Part shown: positions 1 to 5,035 of the stretch, in pieces
Numbering within the stretch: position 1 is the stretch's first letter
Layout of the letters: each line of letters begins with the position of its first letter
Origin: Aquisalimonas sp.
GTDB lineage: Bacteria > Pseudomonadota > Gammaproteobacteria > Nitrococcales > Aquisalimonadaceae
Length of the DNA: 5,035 bases
Assembly: GCA_007133445.1 (NCBI GenBank)
Contig: SLMR01000096.1
Location: 1-5,035 of the forward strand
Reading direction: 5' to 3'
Made by a program: the position numbers and the translations under genes
The notes under the pieces: model-generated
Database searches by the model: none
What the model was told of the DNA's origin: nothing
The model's input: only the letters and a program-made list of their open reading frames with translations

Positions 1-1003
1 CCACCAGCAGGGCGCGGACACCCTCACGGAAATCGGGATGACGGGAGGCCTGCACGGCCATGCACAGCTCTCGCCGGAAGCACTCCGCCAGCGACAGGTG
101 ACGACCGCCCCGGTACTGGCGGTCGAACACCGCTTGGGACACCGGGCACGCCCGGGTCAGCCCCTTGGCCACGGATTCCAGGGATTCGTCCGTTTCCGCC
201 GCCCGGTGAATGGCGTCTACCACCGCCCCAGGCGTGGCGTGGTCTGTGAGGGCCTGGATGCGGGCGAAGCGGTCCATGAACGGCGTCGGCCCGGAGGCAT
301 CATGAGCCTGCCAAACGGCACCCAGTGCCTGGCTGGCGGCCTCGTGGCGCTCCAGGTCGGTACGGCCCCAGCGGGCGCTGGTCAGGGCATCCACCACCGT
401 CTCGCGCTGGTCCGAGGCGATCATGTAGTCACCCAGCCCCAGTTCGAAGATGTCCGAACCGAATACGTGCTCGCCGGTGATGCCCAGGTAGTAGCCGGTG
501 CGCCCCGGCATGCGGTTGAGGAAGAAGGTACCGCCCACGTCGGGGAACAGCCCCAGGGGCATCTCCGGCATGGCCAGGCGCGAGCGCTCGGTAAGAATGC
601 CGTGGCTGGTGCCGGCCAGTAGCCCCACGCCGCCGCCCATGACGATGCCGTCCGCCCAGCAGATGATCGGCTTGGGATAGGTATGGACGGTGTAGTCCAG
701 ACGGTACTCCGTGGTGAAGAAGCGCTCGGCCACGGGCGCCGGGTCCCCCGGGGCGTGCTGCTTCATGTCGTGGTACAGGCTGACCACGTCACCGCCGGCA
801 CAGAACGCCTTCTCGCCGGTGCCCTCCAGGAACACGCCGGCCACGGAATCATCGCCGGCCCAGTCGTCCAGGGCGGGCTGCAGGGCATCGATCATGGCCT
901 GACTCAGGGAGTTCAGCGATTTCTCGGCATTGAGCCGCACGCGCTTCAACTGCTGTCCGTCGGCGGTCTCCAGGCTCTCGATGACGACCGGAGCATCACT
1001 CAT
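1..1003 (-). CDS. 3-hydroxyisobutyryl-CoA hydrolase (ECH_2/HIBCH family), C-terminus cut by window edge
   Basis: Hydrolyses 3-hydroxyisobutyryl-CoA to free 3-hydroxyisobutyrate and CoA, the thioesterase step of valine degradation, presumably in the cytoplasm. I translated it from the ATG at 1003; 334 residues are visible and the frame stays open to base 1. Family members are usually about 350-385 residues, so a few dozen are missing. Crotonase-fold motifs appear in order: KAFCAGGDV (residues 65-73, first oxyanion-hole strand), YPKPIICWADGIVMGGGVGL (109-128, second oxyanion-hole glycines), and MPEMPLGLFPDVGGTFFLNRMP (145-166). In the last motif Glu147 and Asp155 match the spacing of the catalytic Glu and Asp of human HIBCH. 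The PDVGG signature and the DFREGVRALL stretch near 324-333 separate this family from true enoyl-CoA hydratases. The start overlaps the hydratase stop by one base (TAATG) and has a GGAGG 8 nt upstream. Family assignment is very secure; substrate preference is inferred from family and context. Confidence 0.95.
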   Translation of the reverse strand, partial: MSDAPVVIESLETADGQQLKRVRLNAEKSLNSLSQAMIDALQPALDDWAGDDSVAGVFLEGTGEKAFCAGGDVVSLYHDMKQHAPGDPAPVAERFFTTEYRLDYTVHTYPKPIICWADGIVMGGGVGLLAGTSHGILTERSRLAMPEMPLGLFPDVGGTFFLNRMPGRTGYYLGITGEHVFGSDIFELGLGDYMIASDQRETVVDALTSARWGRTDLERHEAASQALGAVWQAHDASGPTPFMDRFARIQALTDHATPGAVVDAIHRAAETDESLESVAKGLTRACPVSQAVFDRQYRGGRHLSLAECFRRELCMAVQASRHPDFREGVRALLV

Positions 1004-1779
1004 TACCGGTGCCTCCACTGCGGTTCCCGCTTCTCGACAAAGGCGGCCATGCCCTCCTTCTGATCCTCGCTGGCAAAGATGGAGTGGAACACCCGGCGCT
1101 CGAACAGCACGCCCTCGGACAGGGTGGTCTCGTAGGAGCGGTTCACCGACTCCTTGCACATGCTCACGGCCATACGCGACAACCCGGCGATCCGGCCGGC
1201 CGTCTTCATGGCCTCGTCCAGGAGCTGGTCCGCGGGGACAATACGGCTGACCAGGCCGGAGCGCTCGGCTTCCTCGGCGTCCATCATGCGGCCGGTGAGG
1301 CACATCTCCATGGCCTTGGACTTGCCGACGAAGCGGGTGAGGCGCTGGGTCCCGCCGGAACCGGGAATGGCACCGATCTTGATCTCGGGCTGGCCGAACT
1401 TCGCGGTGTCGGACGCCAGGATGAAATCGCACATCATGGCCAGCTCGCAGCCGCCACCCAGGGCGTAGCCGCTCACGGCGGCGATCACCGGCTTGCGGCA
1501 GCGCAAAATCTGCTCCCACTCGGCGGTGATGAAATCCTCCTTGTAGACGTCGGCGAAGCCCTTGCTCTGCATCTCGCTGATGTCCGCACCGGCGGCGAAG
1601 GCCTTCTCGTTGCCGGTGATCACCATCACCGCCACGTCCTCGTCCTTGTCGAAGGCGGCCAGGGCATCCCCGAGTTCCCGCATGAGGGCGCTATTCAGGG
1701 CGTTCAGGACCTTCGGGCGGTTGAGGGTGATCAAACCGATCCCGTCACGCTTCTCGGTCAACAGATTCTCGTAAGCCAT
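1003..1779 (-). CDS. short-chain enoyl-CoA hydratase (crotonase family), likely methacrylyl-CoA hydratase
   Basis: Adds water across the double bond of 2-enoyl-CoA. In this operon the likely substrate is methacrylyl-CoA, giving 3-hydroxyisobutyryl-CoA. The 258-residue protein is full length for the family and resembles mitochondrial ECHS1 along its whole length. Visible motifs are [10 protein letters not shown] (20-29), [12 protein letters not shown] (59-70, oxyanion hole), [15 protein letters not shown] (104-118, first catalytic Glu at 112), [21 protein letters not shown] (129-149, second catalytic Glu at 132), and a C-terminal [11 protein letters not shown] stretch (241-251). Both glutamates required for hydration are present, unlike in isomerase-only relatives. 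The ATG at 1779 gives the normal family N-terminus (MAYENLL), with a modest GGGGA motif upstream. It lies 46 bp after the acyl-CoA dehydrogenase and overlaps the hydrolase start by one base. Such enzymes are often broad, so it may also act on straight-chain enoyl-CoAs or in isoleucine breakdown. Confidence 0.95.
   Translation of the reverse strand: MAYENLLTEKRDGIGLITLNRPKVLNALNSALMRELGDALAAFDKDEDVAVMVITGNEKAFAAGADISEMQSKGFADVYKEDFITAEWEQILRCRKPVIAAVSGYALGGGCELAMMCDFILASDTAKFGQPEIKIGAIPGSGGTQRLTRFVGKSKAMEMCLTGRMMDAEEAERSGLVSRIVPADQLLDEAMKTAGRIAGLSRMAVSMCKESVNRSYETTLSEGVLFERRVFHSIFASEDQKEGMAAFVEKREPQWRHR
1012..1016 (-). promoter_or_regulatory. ribosome binding site of the 3-hydroxyisobutyryl-CoA hydrolase gene
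   Basis: GGAGG on the minus strand, 8 nt before the ATG at 1003 and inside the last codons of the hydratase gene. It supports this start and suggests the overlapping TAATG is used for coupled re-initiation plus independent ribosome loading. Confidence 0.75.
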
Positions 1780-1783
1780 GGTG

Positions 1784-1788
1784 TCCCC
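1784..1788 (-). promoter_or_regulatory. probable weak ribosome binding site of the enoyl-CoA hydratase gene
   Basis: GGGGA on the minus strand lies 4 nt before the ATG at 1779. It is a weaker and closer match than those of the other genes, and no better motif is seen in the 46-bp gap. Confidence 0.45.
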
Positions 1789-1810
1789 AGTCTTGGTCAG
1801 TTGATGGGCC

Positions 1811-1832
1811 GGCCTGGCGCTTGGCTCAGGCC
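1811..1832 (-). repeat. short inverted repeat over the acyl-CoA dehydrogenase stop codon
   Basis: GGCCTG at 1811-1816 and CAGGCC at 1827-1832 can pair as a 6-bp stem around a 10-nt loop that contains the stop codon (1826-1828). It has no T-run and is only weakly supported as functional, since arms this short arise readily in GC-rich sequence. Confidence 0.25.
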
Positions 1833-2986
1833 AGCAGATTCTCGCTGCCCGGCGCCAGCAGGCGGCGGGCGATGATCACGCGCATGATCTCGTTGGTCCC
1901 CTCCAGGATTTGATGCACGCGCACGTCGCGCACATGGCGCTCCAGAGGGTACTCACGGATGTAGCCGTAGCCGCCGTGGATCTGCAGGGCTTCGTTGCAG
2001 ATGCGAAAGCCCAGATCCGTGGCCAGGCGCTTGGCCATGGCGCAGTAGGTGGTGGCCTCGGGGTGCTTCGCGTCCAGCCGCGCGGCGCCGAGCCGCACCA
2101 TCTGACGGGCGGCCACCAGTTCCGTGGCCATGTCCGCCAGCTTGAACTGCACGCCCTGGAACTCGCTCAGTGCCTGCCCGAACTGCTTGCGCTCCACGGC
2201 GTAACGGCGCGCGGCATCCAGGGCCGCCGCCGCAGTGCCCACCGAGCATGTGGCCACGTTCAGCCGCCCGCCGTCCAGGCCCTTCATGGCGATCTTGAAG
2301 CCGTCCCCCTCTTCGCCCAGGCGATTTTCGGCAGGAACGAAGACGTCCTCGAAGGTGATGCCGCGGGTGGGCTGGCTGTTCCAGCCCATCTTGCCCTCCT
2401 TGCGCCCGTAGGTGATGCCCTCGGCGTCCGCGGGCACGGCGAAGGCCGAGACGCCGCCGGCGCCCTCCTTGCCCGTGCGCGCCATCACCACCAGCAGGTC
2501 CGTGTCACCGGCGCCGGAGATGAACACCTTGCTCCCCGTGAGGCGGTAGCCATCACCGTCGCGCACCGCCTTGGTCCGCAGCGACGCCGCGTCGGAACCG
2601 GCGCCGGGCTCGGTCAGACAGTACGAGGCCAGCTTCTCCCCGGCGGTGAGCTGCGGACACCAGGCCTCGCGCACCTCGCTCTGGCCGAAGGTGGCGACCA
2701 TCCAGGTGGCCATGTTGTGAATGGTGATGTAGGCGGTGGTGGAGGTGCAGCCACCGGCCAGGGCCTCGAAGATGATGGTGGCGTCCAGGCGTGACAGCCC
2801 CAGCCCGCCCACATCCTCGGGGCAGTAGACGCCGCAGAAGCCAAGCTCCCCGGCGAGACGCAGGGTCTCCACCGGGAAGATGCATTCCTCGTCCCAGCGC
2901 GCGGCATTCGGGGCCAGTTCACGTTCGGCAAACTCGCGCGCCGTTTCCTGGAACGCGACCTGATCGTCGTTCAGTTCGAAATCCAT
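1826..2986 (-). CDS. acyl-CoA dehydrogenase, isobutyryl-CoA dehydrogenase (ACAD8) type
   Basis: FAD-dependent dehydrogenase, expected to oxidise isobutyryl-CoA to methacrylyl-CoA and pass electrons to electron-transfer flavoprotein. The 386 residues match the usual family length. Domain order is normal: a helical N-terminal domain (about 1-115), a beta middle domain with [15 protein letters not shown] (122-136) and [17 protein letters not shown] (151-167) that contacts flavin and substrate, and a C-terminal helical domain with [12 protein letters not shown] (266-277) and [16 protein letters not shown] (335-350). The catalytic base is Glu362 in [12 protein letters not shown] (358-369), the position used by short-, medium- and isobutyryl-type enzymes rather than the alternative site of isovaleryl-CoA dehydrogenase. 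The MGWNSQPTR block (200-208) and [10 protein letters not shown] (236-245) closely resemble human ACAD8. The ATG at 2986 has a GGAGAG five bases upstream. A 2-methylbutyryl-CoA or mixed short branched-chain preference cannot be excluded by reading alone. Confidence 0.93.
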   Translation of the reverse strand: MDFELNDDQVAFQETAREFAERELAPNAARWDEECIFPVETLRLAGELGFCGVYCPEDVGGLGLSRLDATIIFEALAGGCTSTTAYITIHNMATWMVATFGQSEVREAWCPQLTAGEKLASYCLTEPGAGSDAASLRTKAVRDGDGYRLTGSKVFISGAGDTDLLVVMARTGKEGAGGVSAFAVPADAEGITYGRKEGKMGWNSQPTRGITFEDVFVPAENRLGEEGDGFKIAMKGLDGGRLNVATCSVGTAAAALDAARRYAVERKQFGQALSEFQGVQFKLADMATELVAARQMVRLGAARLDAKHPEATTYCAMAKRLATDLGFRICNEALQIHGGYGYIREYPLERHVRDVRVHQILEGTNEIMRVIIARRLLAPGSENLLA

Positions 2987-2991
2987 GCGGA

Positions 2992-2997
2992 CTCTCC
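2992..2997 (-). promoter_or_regulatory. ribosome binding site of the acyl-CoA dehydrogenase gene
   Basis: GGAGAG on the minus strand, 5 nt before the ATG at 2986. It follows the 3' arm of the intercistronic hairpin at 3004-3024 by only 6 nt. Confidence 0.7.
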
Positions 2998-3003
2998 GGT
3001 GCA

Positions 3004-3024
3004 GGGGCGGCGCGCGGCCACCCC
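3004..3024 (-). repeat. GC-rich intercistronic hairpin between mmsA and the acyl-CoA dehydrogenase gene
   Basis: In the transcript GGGGUGGC, then the loop CGCGC, then GCCGCCCC, form an 8-bp stem with one G-U pair. It starts 8 nt after the mmsA stop and ends 6 nt before the next ribosome binding site. No U-run follows, so it is more likely an mRNA-stabilising or processing element, or a partial attenuator, than a full terminator. In such GC-rich DNA chance pairing is also possible. Confidence 0.45.
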
Positions 3025-3032
3025 CGGCAGTC

Positions 3033-4550
3033 TTACCGCATACTGATGGTCATGTTCGGCCCGGAGGGCAGATCCGCCTCCGGCCAGCGGCTGATCACCG
3101 TGCGGGTCTCGGTGTAGAACCGGAACGCCTGCTTGCCGTACGGGTGGAGATCCCCGAAGAACGAGTGCTTGCCACCGGTGAACGAGAAGAACGGCGCCGG
3201 CACCGGGATCGGGATGTTGACCCCCACCTGGCCCACCTCGGTCTCGTGCTGGTACTTGCGGGCCGCGGCGCCGGACCGGGTGAAGATGGACGTGCCGTTG
3301 CCGTAGGGATTGCTGTTCACGAGCGCAATGGCCTCGTCCAGGGTGTCCACGTGCATGCACAACAGTGCCGGACCGAAGATCTCCTCCCGGTAGACGGTCA
3401 TGTCGGTCCGTACGTTGTCGATCAGCGTCGGCCCCACCCAGTTGCCGTCCGGATAACCCTCCACGGTGCAGCCGCGACCATCCAGCAGCACATCCGCACC
3501 TTCGCCCTCGGCGGTACCGATCAGCCGCTCGACACGCTCCTTGGCCGCCGGGCTGATCAACGGGCCGTAGGCGGCATCCGGGTCATCGGACGGGCCGGGG
3601 CGGATGCTTGCCACCGCGGCACGGATGTCGTCCATCCAGCCGCGGGTTTCCTCGCCCACCAGCACGGCTACGGAAATCGCCATGCAGCGCTGGCCGGCGG
3701 CCCCGCAGGAGGCGCCCACCAGGTGGTTGATGACCTGCTCCTTGTTGGCATCGGGCATGACCACCATGTGGTTCTTGGCGCCGCCCATGCACTGCACGCG
3801 CTTGAGGTTGTGGGTGCCGGTCCGGTAGACGTGGGTGGCGACCGGCACGGAGCCGACGAAGGACACCGCCTTGATGGCCGGATCCTCCAGCAGATAGTCC
3901 ACCTGCTCCTTGCGGCCGTGCACCACCTGCAGGGTGCCTGCCGGGAAGCCCGCCTCGTGCCAGAGCTCTGCCAGGCGGGTCGGGGTCAGCGGATCCTGCT
4001 CCGAGGGCTTGAGCACGAAGGTGTTGCCGCAGACCACGGCCAGCGGGAACATCCACAGCGGGATCATGGCCGGGAAGTTGAACGGCGTGATCCCCGCGCA
4101 CACGCCCAGGGGATGGACGATGCTGTGGGTATCGATGCCCTTCGCCACGTTCTCGGTCATTTCGCCCTGGGTCAGCGTGGGCACGCTGCAGCCGTGCTCG
4201 ACCACCTCGATGCCGCGCCAGACGTCACCCTTGGCGTCGGCCATGGTCTTGCCCGTCTCCCGGGCCAGGATTTCCGCCAGTTCGTCGTGGTGCTCCTTGA
4301 GCAGGGCCTGGTAGCGCATCAGGCAGCGCATGCGCTCCTGCACCGGCACCTCACGCCAGGACTTGAACGCCTCCTCGGCGGCGGCGATGGCCTGAGCCAT
4401 TTCCTTGTCCGTGGTCACCGGCGCGCGCCCGATCACTTCCTGGGTCGCCGGGTTGGTGACGTCGATCCAGTCGCCGGTGGTGCTCTGGACGAATTCGCCG
4501 TTGATGAGCAGCGGCACGTTGGGAGCGGTCTGGTTCAGGACGGTACTCAT
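3033..4550 (-). CDS. mmsA: CoA-acylating methylmalonate-semialdehyde dehydrogenase
   Basis: Converts methylmalonate semialdehyde, NAD+ and CoA to propionyl-CoA, NADH and CO2/bicarbonate, the last step of distal valine degradation. Family members also act on malonate semialdehyde. From the ATG at 4550 the protein is 505 residues, normal for the family. It is an aldehyde dehydrogenase fold: LINGEFV (15-21), the Rossmann segment with [19 protein letters not shown] (153-171) and [10 protein letters not shown] (178-187), FVGSVPVA (231-238), and the nucleophile Cys289 in GQRCMA (286-291). The usual ALDH general-base Glu is replaced in the [10 protein letters not shown] block (255-264), where Asn260 is found, a hallmark of CoA-acylating MMSDHs. 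Arg288 next to the cysteine is conserved in this family and is thought to help bind the substrate carboxylate. An in-frame start at 4637 would add 29 residues that overlap the upstream gene's end and look unlike the family. The 4550 start has a strong GGAGGAGA. Confidence 0.97.
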   Translation of the reverse strand: MSTVLNQTAPNVPLLINGEFVQSTTGDWIDVTNPATQEVIGRAPVTTDKEMAQAIAAAEEAFKSWREVPVQERMRCLMRYQALLKEHHDELAEILARETGKTMADAKGDVWRGIEVVEHGCSVPTLTQGEMTENVAKGIDTHSIVHPLGVCAGITPFNFPAMIPLWMFPLAVVCGNTFVLKPSEQDPLTPTRLAELWHEAGFPAGTLQVVHGRKEQVDYLLEDPAIKAVSFVGSVPVATHVYRTGTHNLKRVQCMGGAKNHMVVMPDANKEQVINHLVGASCGAAGQRCMAISVAVLVGEETRGWMDDIRAAVASIRPGPSDDPDAAYGPLISPAAKERVERLIGTAEGEGADVLLDGRGCTVEGYPDGNWVGPTLIDNVRTDMTVYREEIFGPALLCMHVDTLDEAIALVNSNPYGNGTSIFTRSGAAARKYQHETEVGQVGVNIPIPVPAPFFSFTGGKHSFFGDLHPYGKQAFRFYTETRTVISRWPEADLPSGPNMTISMR

Positions 4551-4554
4551 CACT

Positions 4555-4562
4555 TCTCCTCC
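4555..4562 (-). promoter_or_regulatory. strong ribosome binding site that decides the mmsA start
   Basis: GGAGGAGA on the minus strand ends 4 nt before the ATG at 4550, with its GGAGG core 7 nt away. This is the best Shine-Dalgarno match in the window and argues against the longer in-frame start at 4637. It is separated by a single base from the 16-bp palindrome at 4564-4579. Confidence 0.85.
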
Positions 4563-4563
4563 A

Positions 4564-4579
4564 CCCTGCGATCGCAGGG
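4564..4579. repeat. perfect 16-bp palindrome (CCCTGCGATCGCAGGG) upstream of mmsA
   Basis: Every base pairs with its mirror partner, so the site reads the same on both strands. It lies in the 61-bp gap between the ligase gene and mmsA, one base from the mmsA Shine-Dalgarno. As DNA it could be an operator for a dimeric repressor. As RNA it could form a 6-bp CCCTGC/GCAGGG stem with a GATC loop. No T-run follows, so an ordinary intrinsic terminator is unlikely. The palindrome is directly seen; any function is inference. Confidence 0.6.
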
Positions 4580-4611
4580 ACTGGTTCCATGGCGGGCGCA
4601 GCGTGACCGTT

Positions 4612-5035
4612 TCAGTCGTACGAGCGCTCGTCCGCAATGACCTTGCCGTCGTTGGGCAGCTCGCCTTCGCCGGCGAGTTTTACGTCACCCCGCATCTTGG
4701 TGACCGCTTGCAGGGACTCGGCCACCTTGTCGGCGAAGGCGGCATCCTCCGTGCCGGCTTCCACGTGCAGGGTCATGGCGTCCTTCTCGCTTTCCCGGGT
4801 GACCACCAGCCGGGCGCGCCGGATTTCGGCATGGCGCGCCATGATGGCGTTGATCTGTTCCGGCGTGACGAACATGCCCTTGACCTTGGTAGTCTGGTTG
4901 GCTCGCCCCATCCAGCCCTTGATGCGAGGCGCCGTACGCCCACAGGGACTGGGCCCGGGCAGGAAGGCCGTCATGTCACCGGTGGCCAGGCGGATCAGCG
5001 GGAAGGCGCCGGCCCGCAGCACGGTAACCACCATC
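4612..5035 (-). CDS. PaaK-type phenylacetate-CoA ligase family protein, C-terminal part only
   Basis: AMP-forming ligase of the adenylating (ANL) superfamily, which activates a carboxylic acid with ATP and loads it onto CoA. About 141 codons are visible, and the frame is open past base 5035, so the first two thirds or more lies outside the window. Counting from the Met at 5034, which is probably internal, [10 protein letters not shown] (11-20) holds the Asp that binds the AMP ribose. [22 protein letters not shown] (40-61) is the hinge and start of the mobile C-terminal domain, typical of PaaK relatives. Lys131 in [15 protein letters not shown] (126-140) sits where the catalytic lysine of the C-terminal domain is expected. 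The substrate cannot be inferred from this fragment, and many relatives are annotated as phenylacetate-CoA ligase without acting on phenylacetate. Its TGA lies 61 bp before mmsA on the same strand, so it may share the operon. Confidence 0.9.
   Translation of the reverse strand, partial: MVVTVLRAGAFPLIRLATGDMTAFLPGPSPCGRTAPRIKGWMGRANQTTKVKGMFVTPEQINAIMARHAEIRRARLVVTRESEKDAMTLHVEAGTEDAAFADKVAESLQAVTKMRGDVKLAGEGELPNDGKVIADERSYD

Noticed and set aside
38..1063. Plus-strand open frames at 38-622 and 683-1063.
   Set aside because: They lie opposite the 3-hydroxyisobutyryl-CoA hydrolase in the same mirrored register. The first ends precisely where the hydrolase uses a CTA leucine codon, which shows it is a by-product of codon use.
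1009..2794. Long plus-strand open frames opposite the hydratase and acyl-CoA dehydrogenase genes (1009-1875 and 1910-2794).
   Set aside because: They have the same codon-on-codon register as the frame opposite mmsA and the same low-complexity composition; they are shadows of the real minus-strand genes.
4569..4575. The GCGATCGC core (4568-4575) as the highly iterated palindrome typical of cyanobacteria.
   Set aside because: It occurs as part of a larger 16-bp palindrome, I noticed no other copies in the window, and the gene content does not suggest a cyanobacterium.
4564..4579. Reading the palindrome as an intrinsic terminator for the ligase gene.
   Set aside because: The stem is only 6 bp with a 4-nt loop and is followed by GTGGAGGAG rather than a T-run.
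4551..4637. An N-terminal extension of MmsA by 29 residues from the in-frame ATG at 4637.
   Set aside because: It would overlap the end of the ligase gene, run through the palindrome and the strong ribosome binding site, and add residues not expected in the family.
2985..4640. A 551-codon open frame on the plus strand opposite mmsA.
   Set aside because: Its codons lie exactly opposite the mmsA codons, so it needs only the absence of TTA, CTA and TCA in mmsA, which are rare in GC-rich genes. The predicted protein is rich in H, R, G and A with no recognisable domain, while mmsA is unmistakable.

Overview
The window is GC-rich bacterial DNA. It is packed with five genes, all on the minus strand, so they read from right to left here. 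The codon choice (strong G/C at third positions), the gene set and the short gaps suggest a proteobacterium. My best guess is a high-GC gammaproteobacterium, but the sequence alone does not fix the genus.

In transcription order the layout is: (1) the 3' end of an AMP-forming acyl/aryl-CoA ligase of the PaaK type (4612-5035, cut by the right edge); (2) mmsA, CoA-acylating methylmalonate-semialdehyde dehydrogenase (3033-4550); (3) an acyl-CoA dehydrogenase closely resembling isobutyryl-CoA dehydrogenase/ACAD8 (1826-2986); (4) a short-chain enoyl-CoA hydratase (1003-1779); (5) 3-hydroxyisobutyryl-CoA hydrolase (1-1003, cut by the left edge with its last few dozen residues missing). The gaps are 61, 46 and 46 bp, and the last pair overlaps by one base (TAATG), which fits a single operon.

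Genes 2-5 make up most of the distal valine degradation pathway: isobutyryl-CoA -> methacrylyl-CoA (dehydrogenase) -> 3-hydroxyisobutyryl-CoA (hydratase) -> 3-hydroxyisobutyrate (hydrolase) -> methylmalonate semialdehyde -> propionyl-CoA (MmsA). The only missing step is 3-hydroxyisobutyrate dehydrogenase (mmsB), which would be expected just past the left edge. The PaaK-type ligase is not a standard step of this pathway, and its substrate cannot be read from the fragment.

The non-coding DNA is limited to three short gaps. Two contain notable structures: a perfect 16-bp palindrome just upstream of the mmsA ribosome binding site, and a GC-rich hairpin between mmsA and the dehydrogenase gene. I found no RNA genes, mobile elements, CRISPR arrays or clear promoters, and no convincing sign of a previously undescribed system. 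This is a well-organised catabolic operon with a few regulatory details worth checking.
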